64,000 nucleotides of DNA from Sphingopyxis sp. PAMC25046 (GTDB lineage Bacteria > Pseudomonadota > Alphaproteobacteria > Sphingomonadales > Sphingomonadaceae), in contig NZ_CP039250.1 in NCBI RefSeq assembly GCF_004795895.1, forward strand, positions 744,001-808,000, written 5' to 3'. Both the position numbers and the translations under genes were made by a program. Positions 57,339-64,000 of this stretch are shown here, one piece after another; positions within the stretch are counted from its first letter, which is position 1; every line of letters begins with the position of its first letter. Under the pieces are notes generated by a model. The model searched no databases and had not been told where the DNA came from. It was given only the letters and a program-made list of their open reading frames with translations.

Positions 57339-58502
57339 ATGAAAATCAACTTTCCCCTCCTTGCGCTCGCCACGGGCGCCTTCGGCATCGGCATCACCGA
57401 ATTTGCCCCGATGGGGCTGCTCCCCGACATGGCCGAAGGGCTGGGGGTGTCGATCCCCGCCGCCGGTCTGCTCGTCTCGGCCTATGCGCTCGGCGTCATG
57501 CTCGGCGCGCCGTTGATGACGCTCACCACCGCTAAGATGAACCGCCGCACGCTGCTGATCGGCCTGATGGCGATCTTCACGCTCGGCAATTTCCTGTCCG
57601 CGATTGCGGGCGATTACACGACCTTGATGGTCGCGCGCGTCATCACCTCCTTGAATCACGGCGCCTTCTTCGGCGTCGGTTCGGTCGTCGCGGCGAGCCT
57701 CGTCCCGCCCGAAAAGCGCGCCAGCGCGGTCGCGGCGATGTTCATGGGGCTGACGCTCGCCAATGTCATCGGCGTGCCGCTCGCGCCGTGGGTCGGCGAG
57801 ACGTTCGGCTGGCGCACCGCCTTCGGCGCGATTGCCGTCTGGGGGCTGATTACCATGGCGGCGCTGCGTTTTGCGCTGCCCGATATCGGCCGCGATAGGG
57901 GCGGCAACATGCTCGCCGAACTCGGCGTGCTGAAGCGGCGTGAGGTGCTGATCGCGCTTGCGCTCACCGCGATCGGTTCGTCGGCGATGTTCACCGTCTT
58001 CACCTATATCGCGCCGATCCTTCGCGACGCGGCGGGGGCGGGGACGCTGTTCGTGACCGCGATGCTTGTCGTCTACGGGCTCGGGCTCACCGTGGGAAAC
58101 TGGCTCGGCGGCGTCTTCGCCGACAGGTCGATCGACCGCACCCTGATCGTCTCGCTCGCCGGGCTCGCCGCGACGCTCGTCATCTTCGCGGGCGCGATGT
58201 TCCAGCCGCTCGCCGCCGCGGTCACCATCTTCGTCTGGGGCGTCGCGACCTTTGCCATCGTCCCGCCGCTCCAGATGCGCGTGATGGAGGCGGCGTCCGA
58301 CGCGCCCAATCTGGCGTCGGCGGTCAATATAGGTGCCTTCAACCTCGGCAATGCCGTCGGCGCAGCGGTCGGGGGCGGGGTGATCGGCCTTGGGCTCGGC
58401 TATCCGGCGGTGTCGTTCGCGGGGGCGGCAATGGCGGTGGCGGGACTCGCGATCGTGCTGGCGACCCGGACGCAAAAGGCACCCGCGCTGGCCAAAGCCT
58501 GA
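57339..58502 (+). CDS. MFS transporter (AraJ/drug-efflux DHA1-like)
   Basis: 387-residue twelve-helix carrier. GITEFAPMGLLPDMAEGL at the start, GAPLMTLTTAKMNRRTLLIGLM in the first loop, and NHGAFFGVGSVVAASLVPPEKRASAVAAMF are typical of DHA1 exporters such as AraJ. It follows the aldo/keto reductase by 14 bases and may export its substrate or product. Confidence 0.9.
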   Translation: MKINFPLLALATGAFGIGITEFAPMGLLPDMAEGLGVSIPAAGLLVSAYALGVMLGAPLMTLTTAKMNRRTLLIGLMAIFTLGNFLSAIAGDYTTLMVARVITSLNHGAFFGVGSVVAASLVPPEKRASAVAAMFMGLTLANVIGVPLAPWVGETFGWRTAFGAIAVWGLITMAALRFALPDIGRDRGGNMLAELGVLKRREVLIALALTAIGSSAMFTVFTYIAPILRDAAGAGTLFVTAMLVVYGLGLTVGNWLGGVFADRSIDRTLIVSLAGLAATLVIFAGAMFQPLAAAVTIFVWGVATFAIVPPLQMRVMEAASDAPNLASAVNIGAFNLGNAVGAAVGGGVIGLGLGYPAVSFAGAAMAVAGLAIVLATRTQKAPALAKA

Positions 58503-58542
58503 TGATTGCCATTTCTGCGGCGGGCCCTATGCAATCGGCGGC

Positions 58543-59202
58543 ATGAAAACCCCGATTCTCGCCGTCCTGACTGGCAAGGCGCGCCCCTTTCGCGGCGACG
58601 AGCCCAGCGCGATCGGCAAGCTGCCGGTTACCGATGCCGTCGCGGTCGACGCGATGGGGCTCGTCGGCGACGAACAGGCCGACCGTAGCGTCCATGGCGG
58701 CATCGACAAGGCGATCCACCATTATCCCGCCGACCATTATGACTGGTGGCGCGGCCAGCTCGGCGCCGCGCCGCTGCTCGATGCGGCGGGCGCGTTCGGC
58801 GAGAATATCTCGACCATCGGGCTCGACGAAAACAGCGTCTTCCTCGGCGACCGCTTCCGCCTCGGCAGTGCGCTCGTCGAAGTGACGCAGGCGCGCCAGC
58901 CGTGCTGGAAGCTCGACCATCGGTTCGGGACGAAGGGCGTGATGGCGGGGGTGGTGAAGACGCGGCGTTCGGGCTGGTATTACCGCGTGCTCGAACCCGG
59001 CACCGTGCGCGCGGGCGACGATCTGGAGCTGGTCGACCGGCCCTATCCCGAATGGCCGCTCGCCTCGCTCTTCGGCCTGCTGATCGGCGGCGAGGCGAAG
59101 GATCGCGTCGCCGACCTCCGCGCGCTCCGCGACGTGCCCGTGCTCGCCGAAACATGGAAAGTCCGCCGCGCCAAGCTCGCCGAACAGTTCGGCGCGGATT
59201 AG
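58543..59202 (+). CDS. MOSC domain protein (YiiM-like)
   Basis: 219-residue protein. MOSC features: GDEQADRSVHGGIDKAIHHYP, DAAGAFGENISTIGLDEN and the conserved Cys in ARQPCWKLDHRFG, which binds the cofactor sulfur in this family. YiiM-type proteins reduce N-hydroxylated compounds or handle molybdenum cofactor-linked sulfur. The last four bases overlap the AraC gene on the other strand. The ATG is in a short gap after the MFS stop; no strong ribosome binding site. Confidence 0.88.
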   Translation: MKTPILAVLTGKARPFRGDEPSAIGKLPVTDAVAVDAMGLVGDEQADRSVHGGIDKAIHHYPADHYDWWRGQLGAAPLLDAAGAFGENISTIGLDENSVFLGDRFRLGSALVEVTQARQPCWKLDHRFGTKGVMAGVVKTRRSGWYYRVLEPGTVRAGDDLELVDRPYPEWPLASLFGLLIGGEAKDRVADLRALRDVPVLAETWKVRRAKLAEQFGAD

Positions 59203-60095
59203 GCGGTCATCGCAAAACGCTTCGGCGGCAACCCGACATGGCGGGTAAAGGCGGTGCTGAACGCGCTCGCCGAGCCATAACCGACGCGCGCGGCAATCTC
59301 GTCGAGCTTGCCCGCGCGGCGGCGCAGCAGATCCTTGGCGATGCTCATCCGCCAGCCCTGCAGATATTCCATCGGCGGCACGCCGACGGTGCGTGCAAAG
59401 CGCTCGAAAAAGGCCGAGCGCGACAGCGCGGCTTCCTTCGCGAGCGCCGCGACCGTCCACGGCCGCGCGGGCGCCCCGTGGATCTGCCGGATCGCCGCCG
59501 CGAGCCGCGGATCGCTTAGGCCGCGCAGCAGCCCCGGCGGCGCGTCGTCGCCCTCGACCGATCGCAGCGCCTCGACGATCAGCACCTCGACCAGCCGCGA
59601 CAGGATCAGGTCGCATCCCGGCCGCTCTTCGCCCGCCTCTTCGCGCACCAGCCGCACCAGCGTGGCCAGCCGCTCGGCGCCGCGCAGATGGATCAGCGCG
59701 GGAAGCTGCGACACCAGCAGCCCGGCGTCGGGCGATTCAAAGACGAAATAGCCGCCGAGCATCGTCACATCGGGCGCGCCCTCGTGCCGGCCGTGGCGCA
59801 CTTCGCCGGTCAGGTCCGCCGCCGCGTGCGGATCGATCTCGACCGGCTCGGCGGGCTCGAACCCGCCCATGGTGAAGCCCGGCGTCGCGGGCAGGAAGGC
59901 GAAATCGCCCGCCTCGATCGTCACCGGATCGGCCCCATCGACCGACAGGCGGCAGCGTCCCTCGGTCACCGTGCAGAACCCCGGATGCCCGAAATCGCCA
60001 TAGCGCACCGCCCAGCGACCGGCGCCGCTGATAGCTTTCGCAAAGACGGTGCGCGGGCGCAGCAGCGCGATCAGGTCGGACAAGGGATCGGCCAT
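59199..60095 (-). CDS. AraC-family transcriptional regulator with cupin-like N-terminus
   Basis: 298-residue regulator. The N-terminal cupin_6-type sensor domain (about 1-180; DFGHPGFCTVTEGRCRLSVDG) is followed by two helix-turn-helix units in the last 100 residues (WTVAALAKEAALSRSAFFERF and KLDEIAARVGYGSASAFSTAFTRHVG). Divergent from the SDR gene at 60190, with nested palindromes between them; regulation of that gene is likely. Confidence 0.92.
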   Translation of the reverse strand: MADPLSDLIALLRPRTVFAKAISGAGRWAVRYGDFGHPGFCTVTEGRCRLSVDGADPVTIEAGDFAFLPATPGFTMGGFEPAEPVEIDPHAAADLTGEVRHGRHEGAPDVTMLGGYFVFESPDAGLLVSQLPALIHLRGAERLATLVRLVREEAGEERPGCDLILSRLVEVLIVEALRSVEGDDAPPGLLRGLSDPRLAAAIRQIHGAPARPWTVAALAKEAALSRSAFFERFARTVGVPPMEYLQGWRMSIAKDLLRRRAGKLDEIAARVGYGSASAFSTAFTRHVGLPPKRFAMTA

Positions 60096-60097
60096 AT

Positions 60098-60141
60098 GGA
60101 CTATCTCGAATGAAATATGGATTTCAGATTATAGATAGTCC
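60098..60141. promoter_or_regulatory. Nested inverted repeats between AraC and SDR genes
   Basis: Outer pair GGACTATC (60098-60105) and GATAGTCC (60134-60141); inner pair TGAAAT-4-ATTTCA (60111-60126). The outer pair starts 3 bases upstream of the AraC start. It fits an operator for the AraC-type regulator. Confidence 0.65.
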
Positions 60142-60189
60142 GGTATGCGCCGTCTAGCGTCCTTTCATCACCCCGAGAAAGGAACATCC

Positions 60190-60926
60190 ATGAAAACCAT
60201 CCTCATCACCGGCTGCTCGTCGGGATATGGTCTTGAAATTGCGCGTCATTTCCACGCGCTCGGCTGAACGTGGTTGCCACCATGCGCAATCCCGCCGCGG
60301 CACCTTTGACACCTTCGGACCGTCTCCGCATCCTCCCCCTCGACGTCACCGATCCCTGCAGCATCGCGCTTGCACTCGAACTGGCCGGCCCGATCGACGC
60401 CCTCGTCAACAATGCCGGGATCGGCCTGTTCGGCGCGCTCGAACATTCGCCGTTTCAGAAGATCCGCGACATTTTCGAAACCAATACGCTCGGCACGATC
60501 GCGATGACGCAGGCGGTGATCCCGCAGATGCGCAATCGCGGTTCGGGCGTCATCGTCAACATCACCTCGTCGGCAACGCTCGCGCCCTTTCCGCTCGCCG
60601 CCGCCTATACGGGCAGCAAGACGGCTATCCAGGGTTTCACGCGCAGCCTTGCGCACGAACTGCTGCCGCTCGGCATCGCGGTGAAGCTGGTCGAGCCCGG
60701 CTATGGCCCGACGACCGCTTTTGCGCAGAACACCGAGATCCGCCTCGAGGACGTGCTGCCCGAACCCTATTGGTCCTATGCGCAGCCGATCCTCGCGGGC
60801 ATGGCCGAACCGCCGCTGTTCACGACCGAGGCCGATGTCGCCGAGGCGGTGTGGCAGGCGGTGCACGACCGGAGCGGCCGTCCCCATTTTCCCGCCGGTG
60901 CCGATGCGCTCGCGCTGGTCGAATGA
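60190..60926 (+). pseudogene. SDR-family oxidoreductase gene with a one-base deletion frameshift
   Basis: Encodes a short-chain dehydrogenase in two frames. From the ATG at 60190 (AAAGGAA upstream) comes MKTILITGCSSGYGLEIARH with the Rossmann glycine motif, ending at TGA 60265. The rest, in the next frame from 60270, reads VVATMRNPAAAPL and continues with ALVNNAGIGLFG and the active-site YTGSKTAIQ to VE at 60923. Adding one G after position 60266 (CTGAAC to CTGGAAC) would restore ALGWNVVATMRN, the expected join. So it is either a recent pseudogene or a sequencing error. Divergent AraC regulator next to it. Confidence 0.85.
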
Positions 60927-60932
60927 GAGCGA

Positions 60933-62486
60933 TCAAGCGGTCGAGCGTTCGTCGAAATGAGCGGGGTCGGCGACTCGGGCTTCGACGACGAGCCGCTCAG
61001 CCTGTTCGGCGAGGCGTGCGACCTCACCGGGCGTGAAATGCAGCCCCAGCTTGCTCCGCCGCCAGAGGATGTCGTCGGTCGTACGCGCCCATTCGTGCCG
61101 AACCATCCAGCGGACTTCGGCGACGCTCAGCCCATGCGCAATCTCGCCGCCGAGATCGTCCCAGCCCGTCGCCCCCGCCAGCCATTCGCGCGCGTCGGTA
61201 CCATAGGCCTTGACGATGCGGTCGACCGTCGCGGCGGGAAGAAACGGGTAAGCGAGTTTATATTCGGCCTTCAGTAAGGCGGCGCCATCGGCGGGGAAAT
61301 CTCCGCCGGGCAGCGGGGCTTTCGCCGTCCAGCGCTTTCCCGAAAGCGCGGAAACATGGGCGGCCAGCCGGTCGACCGCCTCTTCGGCGACATGGCGGTA
61401 GCTGGTGATCTTGCCGCCATAGATGGTGAGCAATGGCGCCCCCTCATCCATGTCGAGGTCGATGCGGTATCCGCGCGTCGCCGCCTCGGGGCGTCCCGAT
61501 CCATCCTCGATCAGCGGCCGGACACCCGAATAGGTCCAGACGACATCGGCAGGGGTTACGGGCGCGCGGAAATAGAGGCTCGCGCCTTCGCAAAGATAGG
61601 CGATCTCTTCCGCGCTCGCTTCGGCCTCGCTCGCCGGGCCGTCGTGATCCTGGTCGGTCGTCCCGATCAGCGTGAAGTCGCGTTCATAGGGAATGGCAAA
61701 GAAAATGCGCCCGTCGGGAAGCTGGAAGAAATAGGCATAATCATGGTCGAACAATTTTCGCACGACGATATGCGACCCACGGACGAGGCGCATTCGGTGG
61801 TCGGGCTCGGCGTCGGCGCGCTGCAGCAGGTCGAGAACCGCCGGCCCCGCGGCATTGACAACGCTTCGGCCGGTGAAGCGATATTGATGGCCCTGATCGC
61901 CCACCGCATCGACGACCCAAAGTCCGTCCTCGCAGCGCAGCATTTCGGCGCGCGTTCGCGTTCGCACCCGCGCGCCGCGGTCGGCGGCGTCGCGCGCGTT
62001 GAGCGCGACGAGCCGGGCGTCGTCGACCCAGCCGTCCGAATATTCGAAGCCGCGAATATATTGCGGCTGGAGCGGCCCGCCCGCGGCATGGCGGCGCAAG
62101 TCGACCGAGCGCGTCGCGGGCAACTTCTCGCGGCCCCCGATATGGTCATAGAGAAACAGCCCGAGCCGCAGCAGCCAGCGCGGGCGCAGCCCGTCGCGAT
62201 AGGGCAGGACAAAGCGCATCGGATGGATGATATGCGGCGCGATACGCCACAATCGCTCGCGTTCCTTCAGCGCTTCGCGTACCAGGCCGAATTCATAATG
62301 TTCGAGATAGCGCAGCCCGCCGTGGATGAGCTTGGTCGATTTCGACGACGTGCCCTGCGCAAGGTCGTCTGCCTCGAGCAGCAGGACCCGCGCGCCGCGC
62401 CCCGCGGCATCGCGCGCGACGCCCGCGCCGTTGACGCCGCCGCCGACGACGATGACATCATAAGGGGGCGTGCTGTCGGGCATCAT
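60933..62486 (-). CDS. glpD: Glycerol-3-phosphate dehydrogenase GlpD (FAD-dependent, respiratory)
   Basis: 517-residue membrane-associated flavoenzyme that oxidises glycerol-3-phosphate to dihydroxyacetone phosphate and feeds electrons to quinone. FAD-binding start VIVVGGGVNGAGVARDAAGRG, then GTSSKSTKLIHGGLRYLEHYEF, the LVRGSHIVV and IFFAIPYERDFTLIGTTDQDHDG blocks, and a C-terminal cap domain with TTDDILWRRSKLGLHF. Convergent with the SDR gene (7 bases apart), divergent from zwf. No glpK or glpF in view. Confidence 0.96.
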   Translation of the reverse strand: MMPDSTPPYDVIVVGGGVNGAGVARDAAGRGARVLLLEADDLAQGTSSKSTKLIHGGLRYLEHYEFGLVREALKERERLWRIAPHIIHPMRFVLPYRDGLRPRWLLRLGLFLYDHIGGREKLPATRSVDLRRHAAGGPLQPQYIRGFEYSDGWVDDARLVALNARDAADRGARVRTRTRAEMLRCEDGLWVVDAVGDQGHQYRFTGRSVVNAAGPAVLDLLQRADAEPDHRMRLVRGSHIVVRKLFDHDYAYFFQLPDGRIFFAIPYERDFTLIGTTDQDHDGPASEAEASAEEIAYLCEGASLYFRAPVTPADVVWTYSGVRPLIEDGSGRPEAATRGYRIDLDMDEGAPLLTIYGGKITSYRHVAEEAVDRLAAHVSALSGKRWTAKAPLPGGDFPADGAALLKAEYKLAYPFLPAATVDRIVKAYGTDAREWLAGATGWDDLGGEIAHGLSVAEVRWMVRHEWARTTDDILWRRSKLGLHFTPGEVARLAEQAERLVVEARVADPAHFDERSTA

Positions 62487-62607
62487 TTTTCCCTATGGCA
62501 GCGTTACCCGATTTGCCAAGCTCTCGACATCGTATGCGGCTTACGTATGCGCGTTGCATTCGCAGGGTGCATCCTCCAATTCTGAAAAACTGTCGAAGGG
62601 GATTATA
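62487..62607. other. Divergent promoter region of glpD and zwf
   Basis: 121 bases with a direct repeat CGTATGCG (in TCGTATGCGGCTTACGTATGCG) near the middle. It probably holds the promoters of both genes; no regulator site is recognised. Confidence 0.45.
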
Positions 62608-64000
62608 GTGAGCGTGAAAGTCGAAACCCTGATCCTGTTCGGCGCGACGGGCGACCTTGCGCAGCGCATGCTCTTTCCCTCGCTCTACAATCTCCACGTC
62701 GACGGGCTGCTCGAAGACGCGCTGACGATCGTCGCGTCGGGGCGGTCGAAGATGGATCGCGCGGCGTGTCACCACATGGTGCGCGAAGCGCTGACCGATC
62801 ATCTGTCCGACGACCGGCTCGACGAAGCGCAGGTTGCGAGCTTTCTGGAACGCGTGGACTATTGTCCGGTCGATGCCGGTGCCGGGACGGGTTACGACGC
62901 GCTGGCGGCAATGCTCGGCGACCGGCTCGGCCGCCCGATCGGCGCCTATCTCTCGACCCCGCCGTCGATGTTCGGCCCGATCGCACAGGGCCTCAAGGCC
63001 GCGAATATCGCGTGCGCCGAATGCCGCATCGCGATGGAAAAGCCGATCGGCCACGATCTCGCCTCGTCGCGCGCGGTGAATGCCGAGGTCGGCGACGCCT
63101 TTGCCGAGGACCGGGTTTTCCGCATCGACCATTATCTCGGCAAGGAAACGGTCCAGAACCTGCTCGCGCTGCGCTTCGCCAACATGCTCTTCGAGCCGCT
63201 GTGGAATGCGCAGGCGATCGACCATGTGCAGATCACCGTCGCCGAGACGGTCGGGCTCGAAGGCCGCGTCTCCTATTATGACGGCGTCGGCGCGCTCAAG
63301 GACATGGTGCAGAACCATATGCTCCAATTGCTCGCGATCATCGCGATGGAGCCGCCGGCGAGCGTGTCGTCGACCGCGGTGCGCGACGAAAAGGTCAAGC
63401 TGCTGCGCTCACTCCGCAAAATGACTGCCGAGGATGTGAAAGCGCACAGCGTGAAAGGCCAGTACACCAGCGGCGCGGTGAACGGCGGCGCGGTCGCGGG
63501 CTATGCCGACGAACTCGGCGATCCATCGAACACCGAAACCTTCGTCGCGCTAAAGGCCTATATCGACAATTGGCGCTGGAAGGGCGTGCCCTTTTACCTT
63601 CGCACCGGCAAAAGGATGCCGCAGCGCAAGTCCGAAGTGCTGATCCAGTTCAAACCGGTGCCGCACAATATTTTCGCGCGCGTCGGCGCGGGCAAGCTCA
63701 ACGCGAACAGCATGATCATCAACCTGCAGCCCGAGGAGAATATCCGGGTCAAGGTGATGGCGAAGCAGCCGGGGCTCGACCGCGAGGGCGTGAAGCTCAA
63801 AGAAGTGACGATGGACGTCTCGCTCTCGCACAGCTTTGCGGGCGAGCGGCGGCGTATTGCGTACGAACGCCTGCTGCTCGATTTCATCGAGGGCGACCAG
63901 ACTTTGTTCGTGCGCCGCGACGAGGTCGAGGCGCAGTGGCAGTGGATCGATTCGATCCGCGATGCCTGGGCGGCGATCGATATGGCGCCGCAGAATTACA
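62608..64000 (+). CDS. zwf: Glucose-6-phosphate 1-dehydrogenase Zwf, C-terminus beyond window edge
   Basis: First enzyme of the Entner-Doudoroff and pentose phosphate routes. 464 residues visible of about 485-490. It starts at GTG with AAGGGG before it (a second GTG two codons on is possible). Nucleotide motif LFGATGDLAQRMLFPSLYNL, the substrate motif MEKPIGHDL, active site RIDHYLGKETVQN and the YFLRTGKRMP-like YLRTGKRMPQRKSE. In sphingomonads it usually heads a zwf-edd operon; the downstream genes lie outside the window. Confidence 0.96.
   Translation, partial: MSVKVETLILFGATGDLAQRMLFPSLYNLHVDGLLEDALTIVASGRSKMDRAACHHMVREALTDHLSDDRLDEAQVASFLERVDYCPVDAGAGTGYDALAAMLGDRLGRPIGAYLSTPPSMFGPIAQGLKAANIACAECRIAMEKPIGHDLASSRAVNAEVGDAFAEDRVFRIDHYLGKETVQNLLALRFANMLFEPLWNAQAIDHVQITVAETVGLEGRVSYYDGVGALKDMVQNHMLQLLAIIAMEPPASVSSTAVRDEKVKLLRSLRKMTAEDVKAHSVKGQYTSGAVNGGAVAGYADELGDPSNTETFVALKAYIDNWRWKGVPFYLRTGKRMPQRKSEVLIQFKPVPHNIFARVGAGKLNANSMIINLQPEENIRVKVMAKQPGLDREGVKLKEVTMDVSLSHSFAGERRRIAYERLLLDFIEGDQTLFVRRDEVEAQWQWIDSIRDAWAAIDMAPQNY

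Overview
The window looks like chromosomal DNA of a sphingomonad alphaproteobacterium, most likely Sphingopyxis or a close relative. This rests on the high GC content, the codon use, the two TonB-dependent receptors, the proA-nadD-rsfS-rlmH-envC-ctpA gene order, and the short palindromic repeats typical of the group. This is inference from family resemblance; no search was run. There is no prophage, insertion sequence, CRISPR array, rRNA or tRNA that I can support.

Layout. 1-5990 (minus strand) is a conserved housekeeping block: proA, nadD, rsfS, rlmH, an EnvC-like amidase activator, the S41 protease ctpA, and dsbB cut by the window edge. 6070-11862 carries a DUF3667 membrane protein, a PhoD phosphatase, an ArsR-SRPBCC pair, a crotonase with a LiuR-like operator, and purC. 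11913-22814 holds a complete bacterial lipoxygenase, a membrane diguanylate cyclase, an M16 protease, a Cu/Zn superoxide dismutase lipoprotein, an MFS transporter, a low-molecular-weight phosphatase, ThpR and a BI-1/YccA membrane protein. 22976-28085 is a compact sensing-type operon behind a double BlaI-type operator: BlaI regulator, M56 (BlaR1-like) protease with extra C-terminal repeats, an exported protein with the same repeats, and a TonB-dependent receptor. 28103-38075 is mixed: an RNase H-like protein, a PAS protein, a solitary MreB, purine salvage (phosphoribosyltransferase plus adenine deaminase), two peptidases (M28, S9) and a 2OG-Fe(II) oxygenase.

39350-51415 is an accessory catabolic island: TonB receptor, two paralogous type-B carboxylesterases, an acyl-CoA ligase, a TetR regulator, an SDR dehydrogenase, an MFS symporter with an unusual extra domain, and an M28-fold protein lacking the usual metal ligands. 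Three intergenic sites in the island share the half-site TATTCAC(T/A), which suggests one local regulon. The logic would be uptake of an ester across the outer membrane, hydrolysis, CoA activation and oxidation. 51446-55031 holds a YdeP/FdhF-type molybdoenzyme facing mobA and fdhD, its likely cofactor-maturation partners. 55289-64000 has two divergent regulator/oxidoreductase pairs (LysR with aldo/keto reductase; AraC with an SDR gene broken by a one-base deletion), an MFS exporter, a MOSC protein, glpD and the start of zwf.

The strongest candidates for something poorly described are the BlaI/M56/repeat-protein/TonB-receptor operon and the esterase island. Two families of dispersed palindromic repeats occupy many of the intergenic gaps.
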